Shown: piece by piece, positions 6,357 through 14,703 of the stretch | Layout: the number at the start of each line of letters is the position of its first letter | Numbering within the stretch: position 1 is the first letter of the stretch | Assembly: GCA_964440915.1 (NCBI GenBank) | Contig: CAYTTV010000058.1 | Location: forward strand, 1 to 19,932 | Direction: 5' to 3' | Length of the DNA stretch: 19,932 bases | Source: CAMPJM01 sp964440915 | GTDB lineage: Bacteria > Bacteroidota > Bacteroidia > Cytophagales > Cyclobacteriaceae | The notes under the pieces: model-generated | Databases searched by the model: none | The model's input: only the letters and a program-made list of their open reading frames with translations | Told to the model about the DNA's origin: nothing | Program-made: the position numbers and the translations under genes

Positions 6357-9038
6357 TTAATTAAGAAATTGATCGAAGGTTAAGGATACGTAATACTGGG
6401 CGCCAACAAAGCCAGCTCCTGCATTTGTCCTGTAATCGTTACGTAGTACGTTGGTACCCCCTACTTTTAATATTGTTTTCAGCGCATCTAACTTATAACT
6501 TACTTGAGCATCCAAAGCACCGAAAGCAGGAATAGTGGCGGTGCTAAAGCCTGACTGCCATAAAAACTCATCTTGCCATCTCCAGGCTATATTAAAGCCA
6601 AGGTCAGAAAACAATTTTCTGTTACCGATGGAAATGCTGTAACGATGTTCGGGTGTATTGAATTGAGGTTCGAATTCACTGCCTGCTTCTTCATCTGCAT
6701 CAAAACTGGCGTAGTTATAATTTCCGCTCAAGACAAAGTTGGAAGGGAGATTATAAGTAAGTCCTACGCCGATGCCCTGAGAAGTAACCTTTTCCTTGGC
6801 ATTGGTGTAGGGGCGGAATGCAGTACCTACAGGCAATGGATTGCCTTGATGGGCAGTAGCTTCTTTAGTAAAAACCGTTTGAGAAGAGATAAAGTCTTTA
6901 TACTGATTATAATAGTAATTGACATCCACCAATACTATCTCATTGATCACGCCCTTGTAACCCACCTCATAAGCAGTAAGCTTTTCTGGCTTTAAAAAAT
7001 CTAAATAAACGTCATTGCCTTGACTATCTTCCGCATTCCCATGATGGATGCCATACCGTTCAGCATTGGCTTTTGTTCCACCGAGAAGTATGCCCGAACC
7101 GGCAGGGAAATAGATAAACTGTGCTTGTGTGTCAGGATTTCTAAAACCGGTCTGGAAAGACGCCCGGAAATTATGCAATTTGGTAGCCGAATAAACCGCA
7201 GAAAGGCGAGGTGTTACCTGTCCATCAAAGTTTTCGTTTTTGTCGTAGCGGATAGAACCTGACAATTTTAAGCGATCGGAAAAGTTCTTGGCCAATTGGG
7301 TATAAACACCGAACTCGTCAATGGTTATCCGCTCGAAATTATCTCCATCCACTGGATCTTCATTGAAAATAGTACCATCTGAAAACAAATCATATCGGCG
7401 AACATTTCCCCCAACCATAATCTCGATCACATCTTCAATTTCCTTGAAGTTGTAGTTTACTTCTCCATGGTATAGTTTAGAGTTATCTTTAAACTTGGCA
7501 CCAGGAGGATTTCTTTGGAAGTAGTCGTTTCGAACTGCCTCAATTACTTGGTTATACGCATCCGATCCTCTTGCAGGAATCACCGCATCAGCCTGTGACC
7601 TGGCAAATGCATGAGCGGCCTCGTAATTTCCTCCAGGCACACCGGGAATGTAGCCTTGCGTAGCCAAAACATAGCTTTGACCATAAGTTGGTGCCCATTG
7701 ATTTCTAGTATCGGAAAACCTTTCATTAGTGAAAGCACCCAAAGCACTGAGGTTATAAGAATCGCCCGCATCTGCTATGGTATGGTATAGTCGTACAAAA
7801 TAATGGTCAGCTTTTAATTCAAGCTTGTGAAATTGCTGATTAAAGTTTCTTAATGCATATTTCTCATTACCATGATAAATGGAATTTCCTCCACCATAGC
7901 GGTAGTTATAAATGGCTTCCAGCCCATCTGTAAGTCGATAGTGCAGGGCCACATCTCCCTTTATACTCCTTGCACTATAATCATCCACTAAATCCTCTTC
8001 CATTATGCCTGTGCGCCTGATATCTAGCGTACCAAACGGGCCTCCTAGTGGAATAGGAATTGCAGTCTCATCTCCATACAGGTTCATCCCATCAAAATTA
8101 GGTTGATTGCTCAAGTCATATTCAGAATCAGCATTCGTTCTTTCGGTTTTATAATCATTGCCCACCCAATCGGTAGCGTCCATAAAAGAGAAGTTCACCT
8201 TAAAAGCCAATTTGTCATTAAAGGCTTTTGCATATCGTGCTGAAAAGCTATATAAAGGGTTTGTGCCGCCTGCTTCGGAGGAGGTCACTCCTGCTTTAAC
8301 CTGCGCACTCAGTCCTTGGTACTCAAATGGACTTTTGCTATTCATAAGCAAAATCCCATTGAAGGCATTTGGTCCATATAATGCCGAAGCAGCACCTGGC
8401 ACCAGCTCTACACTTTCAATATCCAATTCGGATATCCCCACCAAGTTACCCGTAGGGAAGTTCAGCAAAGGAGCCGAGTTGTCCATTCCGTCTATAAGTT
8501 GCACGAAGCGTGTATTGGCGATAGAAGCAAAACCTCTGGTGTTCACAGCGGAAAAATTCAGACTTCCCGACATCACCTGAACGCCCTTCATGTGGGCAAG
8601 GGCATCGTAGAAGTCGGGCGCTGCAGCCTGCTGAATGCCGATCAGATCAAGCTTCTCGATGGTCACAGGCGATTGCAGGATATTTTCTTGATAACGTGAA
8701 GCAGACACCACCACTTCCTGTCCCAAGAGGGTCTGCTCGCTCATATGGATACGAAGATCTGTAGTGTTGATTTGCGTGATCGAAACCTCCTGGGATTGGT
8801 ACCCCACCATAGAAACCACTAATTGAAAGGGAGGCTGCTCATTGGTTTCAAGACTGAACTTTCCCTCATAGTTGGAAATCGTGCCTATGACCTTTCCCTT
8901 GACCATAATATTGACCCCAATCAAAGGTTCACTTGTATTGGCATCGGTAATGGTGCCTGAAACAAAGGTTTTGGATTGTGCCAATATAGGTGTATATAAA
9001 CCTAAAAGTATTAATAGGCTGTAGAGAATTTTCTTCAT
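6357..9038 (-). CDS. TonB-dependent outer-membrane receptor with CarboxypepD_reg-like domain
   Basis: An 893-residue active-transport porin. Features in order: signal peptide MKKILYSLLILLGLYTPILA; CarboxypepD_reg-like domain at about 24-105 (VSGTITD, LIGVNIMVKGK, VSMVGYQSQEV); plug at about 112-235 with VSASRYQENILQSPVTIEKL, NTRGF, QLIDGMD and the VELVPGAASALYGPNAFNG signature; then a beta-barrel to the C terminus, which ends in alternating aromatic strands (YYVSLTFDQF). It is smaller than typical SusC proteins and has no SusD partner next to it; instead it is followed by the SGNH lipoprotein. It starts at a single ATG behind a TAATTTTG box and a palindromic site. Ligand not determinable; siderophore, lipid, peptide or glycan uptake all remain open. 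Confidence 0.93.
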   Translation of the reverse strand: MKKILYSLLILLGLYTPILAQSKTFVSGTITDANTSEPLIGVNIMVKGKVIGTISNYEGKFSLETNEQPPFQLVVSMVGYQSQEVSITQINTTDLRIHMSEQTLLGQEVVVSASRYQENILQSPVTIEKLDLIGIQQAAAPDFYDALAHMKGVQVMSGSLNFSAVNTRGFASIANTRFVQLIDGMDNSAPLLNFPTGNLVGISELDIESVELVPGAASALYGPNAFNGILLMNSKSPFEYQGLSAQVKAGVTSSEAGGTNPLYSFSARYAKAFNDKLAFKVNFSFMDATDWVGNDYKTERTNADSEYDLSNQPNFDGMNLYGDETAIPIPLGGPFGTLDIRRTGIMEEDLVDDYSARSIKGDVALHYRLTDGLEAIYNYRYGGGNSIYHGNEKYALRNFNQQFHKLELKADHYFVRLYHTIADAGDSYNLSALGAFTNERFSDTRNQWAPTYGQSYVLATQGYIPGVPGGNYEAAHAFARSQADAVIPARGSDAYNQVIEAVRNDYFQRNPPGAKFKDNSKLYHGEVNYNFKEIEDVIEIMVGGNVRRYDLFSDGTIFNEDPVDGDNFERITIDEFGVYTQLAKNFSDRLKLSGSIRYDKNENFDGQVTPRLSAVYSATKLHNFRASFQTGFRNPDTQAQFIYFPAGSGILLGGTKANAERYGIHHGNAEDSQGNDVYLDFLKPEKLTAYEVGYKGVINEIVLVDVNYYYNQYKDFISSQTVFTKEATAHQGNPLPVGTAFRPYTNAKEKVTSQGIGVGLTYNLPSNFVLSGNYNYASFDADEEAGSEFEPQFNTPEHRYSISIGNRKLFSDLGFNIAWRWQDEFLWQSGFSTATIPAFGALDAQVSYKLDALKTILKVGGTNVLRNDYRTNAGAGFVGAQYYVSLTFDQFLN

Positions 9039-9092
9039 ACGGGTAGCTTTTAGTGAGAGTTTAAGACTGGTTATGGCTGTTTACGACCTAAT

Positions 9093-9110
9093 CAAACGTT
9101 TGCAAAATTA
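9093..9110 (-). promoter_or_regulatory. TonB receptor promoter: -7 box fused to a LacI-like palindrome
   Basis: On the minus strand, TAATTTTG (9103-9110) matches the TAnnTTTG element and runs directly into CAAACGTTTG (9093-9102), a perfect 10-base palindrome. The expected start falls inside the palindrome. The -33 region holds a T-run rather than TTG. The 11 bases AAACGTTTGCA at 9094-9104 are identical, in the same orientation, to those at 395-405 in the susC promoter, which suggests the same DNA-binding protein. Confidence 0.5.
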
Positions 9111-9219
9111 AAATAGGGATTTATTTCGTTAAAAACTAATTTAAAACATGAGCCGATCGAAAACGTGACAGTAAGGAGGAGAGAAAAGCCGCAAAGTTGA
9201 CAGTGAGCAATTAGCAGAA

Positions 9220-9342
9220 ATGTACGGAAAAATGCCACTCCCTGACGAGGTTTCACGGGTCATCCATTATGCGGCCCTTGTGAAAAGATTACATATTCAG
9301 GATCACTCCATAGAATTTGCCTTGTTGCTCATCCTTCATTGA
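9220..9342 (+). CDS. Possible 40-codon ORF or gene remnant, unrecognised
   Basis: An ATG-started frame of 40 codons on the strand opposite its neighbours, overlapping the last codons of the aldo/keto reductase by 14 bases. The product starts MYGKMPLPDEVSRVIHYAAL and continues through a charged stretch (VKRLHIQDHS) to a hydrophobic end (FALLLILH). It looks like an amphipathic helix followed by a hydrophobic one, and the frame is open for 15 further codons before the ATG (GGEKSRK... SEQLAE). There is an AGGAGGA at 9174-9180, but about 40 bases from the ATG, too far to act as its ribosome site. It may be a small protein, the tail of a decayed gene, or chance. I do not recognise it. Confidence 0.2.
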   Translation: MYGKMPLPDEVSRVIHYAALVKRLHIQDHSIEFALLLILH

Positions 9343-10180
9343 TTGCTTCTAGTTCCTCCATTTCTTCAGGAGACAACTCAATTGCGCCTGCTTGCATATT
9401 TTCTTCCAGGTGGCGTACTTTTGAAGTACCGGGGATGAGGAGAATATTCGGAGATTTGTGCAAAAGCCAACTTAGGGCAATTTGGTTTTCAGTGGCATTA
9501 TGCCGTTTCGCTATTTTCTTTAAAGCCTCCCTGATCTCCAAGTTGCCTGCATTAATGGGATTCCAAGGGATAAAGGCCAAACCGCACCGTTCACAATACG
9601 CCAATTCTTTTTCCCATTTTCTAAAATCGAGGCTATACTTATTTTGGACAGAAACAACCTGCACATAAGACTGAGCCTCTTCTATGTCAGTAATGCTCAC
9701 TTCCGAAAGCCCAATATGCTGTATAAGTCCTTCTTCCTGCGCCTTTGCTAAAAAACTAAACATGCTATCGAAAGCTATATTTCTGTCGATACGATGCAAT
9801 TGGTATAACGGTATGGAGTCTAATCTAAGACGTTTTAAGCTACCTTCCAGTGCTTTCCTTAAATGCTTCGGATCACCGTTTACATGCCACTCATTCGGAC
9901 CAGTCCGCTCAAATCCTCCTTTGGTAGCAATTACCAAGCCCTCTGGATAAGGATAAAGCACTTCGGCAATAATCTCTTCGGACACAAAAGGACCATAACT
10001 ATCGGCCGTATCAATGAAGTTTATTCCTAAATCGACCGCCCTTTGCAAAACGCGAATCGCCTCAGCCTTATCTGCTGGAGGTCCCCATATACCGTCTCCT
10101 GTGATGCGCATAGCACCGTAGCCCATTCGATTGATGGTCAGGTCAGTTCTTAAAAAGGTGAATTTTTTTGCTGCTTCCAT
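9329..10180 (-). CDS. Aldo/keto reductase, PdxI/YdbC-like
   Basis: A cytoplasmic NADPH-dependent oxidoreductase of 283 residues with the usual (beta/alpha)8 barrel length. The catalytic tetrad is visible: Asp57 in NFIDTADSYG, Tyr62, Lys87 in VIATKGG and His129 in YQLHRID. The C-terminal cofactor-binding segment reads LLIPGTSKVRHLEEN. The N-terminal wording GAMRITGDGIWGPP resembles E. coli YdbC/PdxI, which reduces pyridoxal; assignment to that reaction is from memory of the family and not proven. No signal peptide. The gene follows the M1 peptidase by 113 bases on the same strand, with a hairpin in the gap, so it may be transcribed separately; I see no convincing TAnnTTTG box. Other AKR substrates (aldehydes, keto-sugars) remain possible. 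Confidence 0.9.
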   Translation of the reverse strand: MEAAKKFTFLRTDLTINRMGYGAMRITGDGIWGPPADKAEAIRVLQRAVDLGINFIDTADSYGPFVSEEIIAEVLYPYPEGLVIATKGGFERTGPNEWHVNGDPKHLRKALEGSLKRLRLDSIPLYQLHRIDRNIAFDSMFSFLAKAQEEGLIQHIGLSEVSITDIEEAQSYVQVVSVQNKYSLDFRKWEKELAYCERCGLAFIPWNPINAGNLEIREALKKIAKRHNATENQIALSWLLHKSPNILLIPGTSKVRHLEENMQAGAIELSPEEMEELEAINEG

Positions 10181-10242
10181 AAGATTACCATTTTCTTAGT
10201 AATCAATCCCCACCTTGAATGTTTTATATAATGCCCTATTTA

Positions 10243-10289
10243 AAAGCTGTTTAAAGGCTAGCACCTCTTGCTAATAGGTATACAGCTTT
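10243..10289 (-). terminator. Two-tier hairpin after the M1 peptidase gene
   Basis: AAAGCTGT (10243-10250) pairs with ACAGCTTT (10282-10289), and inside this TAGCA (10259-10263) pairs with TGCTA (10269-10273) around a five-base loop. Read on the minus strand it begins a few bases after the M1 stop codon and is followed by TAAATAGGG, a poor U-run. It could be an inefficient terminator or an RNA-stabilising structure between the M1 and reductase genes. Confidence 0.4.
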
Positions 10290-10293
10290 CGCA

Positions 10294-12150
10294 CTACTGT
10301 GTTTTAAAATCTGCCAGGTCGATCTTATTGTTATCCCTGTCCACATCTGCCATACGTTGGGATGGATCTATTTCTATATGGCTAATAGCAGCCCTTCTTT
10401 TCGGTATGGCCATCACATATTCCGGGTGCGTCCACTGCCAGTCCTTCAGCACCACCCTTTCAATGCTTTTGTCCTCATGCGGCTTTTCGCCACGCATAAT
10501 TTTTAATGGCGCATAATACTGCACCTTGTGTCCGTCTTCATACGCTATTTCCACTTCAATCGGCATGGGCATCAATCCCTTTCGCTCCAAAGTAATAAAA
10601 GTAGTATCATCAGCTTCTATTACGGATTTAATACCATAGTCAATGGTGTGGGTGGTATTTACCCACTGTTGAAAATACCAGTCCAACTCCAGGTCTGATT
10701 CTTTTTCCATGATTCTTTTGAAATCGGTAGGATTGGGGTGCTTGAACTTCCATGTATTGAAATAGCGCAAAAGCCCACTTTGTAGCGCTTCCTCTCCTAT
10801 TATATACCCCAGTTGATGCAGAAATATGGCACCTTTATAATATGCTGCAATCCCATAAGCTCTATTGGTATTGTAGAAGTCTGCATGAAGCGACATCGGC
10901 TCTTCCAAACCACTTTTCACAATGGCAAAATAGGCACGGTAACCACTGGCATGAGGGTCGCCTGCTATATTGAACAATTTGCTCATGATGATATTAGAAG
11001 CGTAGGTCGTAAAACCTTCATCTATCCAATGATATAAAGTTTCATTGGTGGCAAGCAACATCTGGTACCAACTATGCACCAGTTCATGGACAGTGACACC
11101 TACTAAGCTGACAAGAGAGCGGTGTCCGGTAATAAGCGTAGCCATTGGGTATTCCATTCCACCGTCACCACCCTGAATAACCACATATTCCCCAAAAGGA
11201 TATTGGCCATAATGTTTGTTCATGTACTCAAATGACTTGATCGTATAATCAGGAAGTTTTTTCCAATTGGTGGTAGTCAACGAATCAGGGACATAGAAAA
11301 ACCGCAGCAATGGGCCATTAGGTACCTGAGCGGTAATATGCACATAGTTTGGATCGGCAGCCCATACAAAGTCATGGACATCGGCAGCCTTAAAATGCCA
11401 AGTAAGTTTGCCTTTCTTTACTTTTGGCTTTACCTTTTCATCAGTGTATCCATGCCCGATTTCTTGGGCATTTTGCAAATATCCTGTACCCGCTACGGTG
11501 TAGGCACTATCGATCGAAATCTTGACATCATAATCGCCCCATACTCCATGAAACTCGCGTCCTACATAAGGATTGGCATGCCAGCCTTCATAATCATATT
11601 CTACCATTTTCGGATACCACTGCGCCATAGAATAAGCAATCCCTTCTGCATTGTCCCTGCCTGTACGACGTATTTGCAAAGGCACTTGTGCTTGAAACTC
11701 CATTTCTAGGACAGTCTTGCTGTTAGGCAAAATAGGCTTGTCTAACAATACCACGAGGATGGTACCATCTTCTTCAAATTTCACGGATTTTCCATCCTGC
11801 TTAAGCTTCGCCACCTTTTGATAGCCGATTTCTTCAGGAGTTAAATGTTGGATCCTAGATGCTACCCTCGTATCAGGATCGGCAATCGTCCTAGATCGTA
11901 CATCCATCATACTATTAGGCTGGAAAGCGTTCAGATATAGGTGGTAATATACTTTGTGGAGGGTATCGGGGGAGTTGTTATAATATATTAAATGCTGCTT
12001 GCCAGAAAACTGATGGTTGTTGACGTCCATTTCAACTTCCATTTGGTATTCAACCCTTTGCTGCCACCGGTCCGATTGCGCTAAGGAATAAAAAGACGCC
12101 AAAAAGAAAAAAGAAGTGAATAAATAAAACGTTTTTTGTTGCATACCCAT
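10294..12150 (-). CDS. M1-family metallopeptidase (aminopeptidase N-like), secreted
   Basis: A zinc peptidase of 618 residues. Signal peptide at residues 1-25 (MGMQQKTFYLFTSFFFLASF, ending SLAQ); two ATGs two codons apart (12150 and 12144) cannot be separated. N-terminal beta-sandwich at about 30-250. The substrate motif is GGMEYP at 330-335, where classic M1 enzymes have GAMEN; the Glu is kept. Zinc site: His355 and His359 in HELVH, plus Glu378 in WIDEGF. Likely transition-state Tyr438 in YYKGAIF. The C-terminal part after about 500 is a short beta-rich domain, without the large helical domain of E. coli PepN. It probably trims peptides in the periplasm or at the cell surface. It lies 125 bases downstream of the S9A peptidase on the same strand, in line with a shared role in peptide breakdown. 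Confidence 0.93.
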   Translation of the reverse strand: MGMQQKTFYLFTSFFFLASFYSLAQSDRWQQRVEYQMEVEMDVNNHQFSGKQHLIYYNNSPDTLHKVYYHLYLNAFQPNSMMDVRSRTIADPDTRVASRIQHLTPEEIGYQKVAKLKQDGKSVKFEEDGTILVVLLDKPILPNSKTVLEMEFQAQVPLQIRRTGRDNAEGIAYSMAQWYPKMVEYDYEGWHANPYVGREFHGVWGDYDVKISIDSAYTVAGTGYLQNAQEIGHGYTDEKVKPKVKKGKLTWHFKAADVHDFVWAADPNYVHITAQVPNGPLLRFFYVPDSLTTTNWKKLPDYTIKSFEYMNKHYGQYPFGEYVVIQGGDGGMEYPMATLITGHRSLVSLVGVTVHELVHSWYQMLLATNETLYHWIDEGFTTYASNIIMSKLFNIAGDPHASGYRAYFAIVKSGLEEPMSLHADFYNTNRAYGIAAYYKGAIFLHQLGYIIGEEALQSGLLRYFNTWKFKHPNPTDFKRIMEKESDLELDWYFQQWVNTTHTIDYGIKSVIEADDTTFITLERKGLMPMPIEVEIAYEDGHKVQYYAPLKIMRGEKPHEDKSIERVVLKDWQWTHPEYVMAIPKRRAAISHIEIDPSQRMADVDRDNNKIDLADFKTQ

Positions 12151-12275
12151 GCGCTTATTGGTTTTTTTTAAATAATGATAGAAAACTGTCCATAATGTTT
12201 CAATTAGAGAGCAACTTCTCTACCTTTTTGTTTAAATATAGGTCATTCTATCGAATCAAGAATGATGCTGGCTGA

Positions 12276-14507
12276 TTAAAGGGCATTATTACCCTCTTCT
12301 TTTATATCCAAAACATCCAAAATAAAAGCATATTCAAACGCAATTTCTCTCAAATAATCGAATCTTCCCGAAGCCCCACTGTGGCCTGCTGTCATATTAG
12401 TTTTGAGCAATAGCCTATTCGTATCCGTTTTGGTTGCTCTTAATTTAGCCGCCCATTTAGCGGGTTCCCAATAACTAACCCGTGGATCATTCAACCCTGC
12501 CGTAATAAGCATATTTGGATAGGCCTTGGCTGCTACATTTTCATAAGGCGAGTAGGAAAGGATATAATTAAAATATTGTTCGTCTTGGGGATTCCCCCAC
12601 TCTTCATATTCCGTAATGGTTAGCGGGAGTGCCTCATCCATCATGGTGTTGATCACATCTACAAAAGGCACTTTAGCAACAATGACTTCAAAAAGATCGG
12701 GCCGCATATTCGCCACAGCGCCCATAAGCAAACCTCCTGCACTCCCTCCCATGGCTACCAACTTGGTGGGCTTTGTATATTTTTGCTCAATCAAGAATTC
12801 TGCACAGGCTATAAAATCTGTAAAAGAATTTTTCTTGTTCCGTAACTTGCCATCCAAATACCATTCTTCTCCCATATCTCCTCCACCTCGTATATGCGCC
12901 ATAGCAAAAACAAACCCTCTGTCGAGCAAACTCAACCTATTGGGATTGAATGCGGGCTCTGTGGTAATCCCATAAGCACCATAACCATATAAATACAAAG
13001 GGTTTTCTCCATTTTTAACCAAGCCTTTCTTATAAACCAGTGACATAGGGATTTGCGTACCGTCGGCAGCAGTGGCAAAAACACGCTCTATTTGATAATC
13101 TTCCTCATTAAATTCGCCCGGAACCGAATCTTTTTTCAAGACTTCCCTTGTCCTGTTTTTCATATTGTAAGACACGACTTCTCTCGGTGTAGCCAATGCC
13201 GTATAGGTGAACAATAGTTGATGCGAAGCATATTCTGGATTTTCGAAAGGGTATAGCGTATAAGCAGCATCTTCGAAGCTTATATGATAAGTGCTCTCTC
13301 CATTCAACGGAATCACTTCGATTTGTCTTAGCCCGTTCACCCTTTTGTAGAGTGCCAGGTATTGCTCAAACTCTTCTACGTTTTCTAACGATACCAGAGG
13401 CTGCTCAGGAACGATCTCTTCCCAATAATTCATGTCCGTAGCATTATATGGCACCTTCATCAGCCTATAGTTTACAGCATCCCAATTGGTAAGAATATAA
13501 AAACATTCTTTACCTGGAAAGATCTTGTATTTGACTTTAGGAGCCCTTGTTGCAAAAAGTTTAAAAGAGTCGTTGGGATTATCAGCCTCAAGATAATGTA
13601 CCTCAGCAGTAGTTTTGCTCCTGAGGTTCAATAAGAGGTACTGCTCATTTTTTGACTTTTGTATGCTTAGAAAAAAACGCTCATCCTCTTCATGATAAAC
13701 CATCTTGTCTTCATGGAAAGAACTGCCTACCTTATGTGAAAACAATTTATAAGGCCTATAGGCATCATTCCTTATGGTATAAAAAATAGTTTGGTTATCA
13801 TTTGCCCATACTAAGGCATGAGACAAGCCCGGGATAGGTGCTTCTAGCAGCGTTTGTGTGCTGATATTTCTAATATACAGGCTGTAGTTCTCATCACCTA
13901 TATCATCTGCAGTATAGGCCACCATTTGATGGTCTGGGCTCACCTCAAAGCTGCCCAAAGAGAAGTATTCACTGTCTGCCGCCAGCTTGTTGATGTCCAG
14001 AACAATTTCTTCCTTAGCGGTCAATGAATCCTTCTTTCGGCAATAAATCCGGTATTGCTTGTCTTTTTCTGTTCTCTGATAATAGTAATATTTTCCTTTT
14101 TTTACAGGCACGCTGCTGTCGTCCTCATGCAATCTCCCTTTCATTTCCTCAAACAGTTTTGCTTGTAGGCTGTCTGTGCCACTCATCAAGCTATCTGCAT
14201 ATTGGTTTTCTGCCTTTAAGTAGGCGATCACCTCAGGATTTTCCTTATCCTTAAGCCAAAAATAATTGTCTACCAATGTGGTATCGTGCATGGTAGTATA
14301 ATGAGGATACCTGTCTGCTACAGGCGCCTGCAGGGTAGATTTTGCTTCCACGTCTTGCTGTTTTTCCTGTTTGGACGGTTCGTTACATCCGGTGAATTGC
14401 GTTAACATCATTGCAATAAATAAGGGCCATAAATAATATGTAAAAGGCAATAAGTGACTTGGCCGGTATTCACTTTTGCTTGATGATGAAGACGCGCTAT
14501 TCATCAT
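12276..14507 (-). CDS. S9A prolyl oligopeptidase / protease II-like lipoprotein
   Basis: A 743-residue serine peptidase that cuts short peptides. The N terminus has a long Ser-rich n-region, a hydrophobic core (WPLFIAMMLTQF) and a lipobox ending in Cys41 (QFTGC), so it is likely lipidated, unlike cytoplasmic E. coli PtrB. The seven-bladed propeller spans about 130-480; the alpha/beta-hydrolase domain follows. Catalytic triad: Ser589 in GGSAGG, Asp674 in AGLNDPRV and His709 in TAGHSGASGR. GYGAYG at 508-513 and HIRGGGDMGEEW are S9A signatures. The Glu-rich lid wording (EYEEWGNP) is closer to oligopeptidase B than to prolyl oligopeptidase, so basic-residue cleavage is plausible but inferred. Its ATGATGAA start overlaps the end of xseB by 11 bases, indicating translational coupling. 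Confidence 0.93.
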   Translation of the reverse strand: MMNSASSSSSKSEYRPSHLLPFTYYLWPLFIAMMLTQFTGCNEPSKQEKQQDVEAKSTLQAPVADRYPHYTTMHDTTLVDNYFWLKDKENPEVIAYLKAENQYADSLMSGTDSLQAKLFEEMKGRLHEDDSSVPVKKGKYYYYQRTEKDKQYRIYCRKKDSLTAKEEIVLDINKLAADSEYFSLGSFEVSPDHQMVAYTADDIGDENYSLYIRNISTQTLLEAPIPGLSHALVWANDNQTIFYTIRNDAYRPYKLFSHKVGSSFHEDKMVYHEEDERFFLSIQKSKNEQYLLLNLRSKTTAEVHYLEADNPNDSFKLFATRAPKVKYKIFPGKECFYILTNWDAVNYRLMKVPYNATDMNYWEEIVPEQPLVSLENVEEFEQYLALYKRVNGLRQIEVIPLNGESTYHISFEDAAYTLYPFENPEYASHQLLFTYTALATPREVVSYNMKNRTREVLKKDSVPGEFNEEDYQIERVFATAADGTQIPMSLVYKKGLVKNGENPLYLYGYGAYGITTEPAFNPNRLSLLDRGFVFAMAHIRGGGDMGEEWYLDGKLRNKKNSFTDFIACAEFLIEQKYTKPTKLVAMGGSAGGLLMGAVANMRPDLFEVIVAKVPFVDVINTMMDEALPLTITEYEEWGNPQDEQYFNYILSYSPYENVAAKAYPNMLITAGLNDPRVSYWEPAKWAAKLRATKTDTNRLLLKTNMTAGHSGASGRFDYLREIAFEYAFILDVLDIKEEGNNAL

Positions 14508-14703
14508 GGTCTATTTGATTTAATATATTGTCCAAGTCCTCTTCGGTTTTCCTGAGCTTTTGTTTGCATTGACCAATAAGGTCCACTGCCGTTTTTATCA
14601 GGGCCGAAAGCTCGTCGATATCTGGCTCTTCATGCTCTATTTTATGGGCAATATTTTCTATCTGAGCCATTGCCTCTTTATAGTTAAATGTCTTCTTTAC
14701 CAT
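14497..14703 (-). CDS. xseB: Exodeoxyribonuclease VII small subunit
   Basis: A short helical protein (68 residues from the ATG at 14703) that binds XseA to form exonuclease VII, which degrades single-stranded DNA to oligonucleotides. The family wording is plain: FNYKEAMAQIENI, then DIDELSALI and LIGQCKQKLRKTEEDL. Upstream in-frame there is only a TTG at 14712, so I use the ATG, giving a 20-base overlap with the end of xseA. The 3' end overlaps the start of the S9A peptidase by 11 bases. The length is normal for the family. Confidence 0.93.
   Translation of the reverse strand: MVKKTFNYKEAMAQIENIAHKIEHEEPDIDELSALIKTAVDLIGQCKQKLRKTEEDLDNILNQIDHDE

Noticed and set aside
8158..8580. 140-codon plus-strand frame antisense to the TonB receptor (and a similar one at 6573-6995)
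   Set aside because: Both lie entirely within conserved receptor sequence on the other strand and have no recognisable features.
12126..12136. AAAACGTTTTTT, similar to the shared palindrome core
   Set aside because: It lies in the signal-peptide codons of the M1 peptidase and lacks the TGC flank, so it is explained by coding sequence.
12205..12222. Hairpin TAGAGA/TCTCTA followed on the plus strand by CCTTTTTG in the S9A-M1 gap
   Set aside because: The T-run is on the plus strand, where no gene ends; on the minus strand there is no U-run, and a six-base AT-rich stem is weak.
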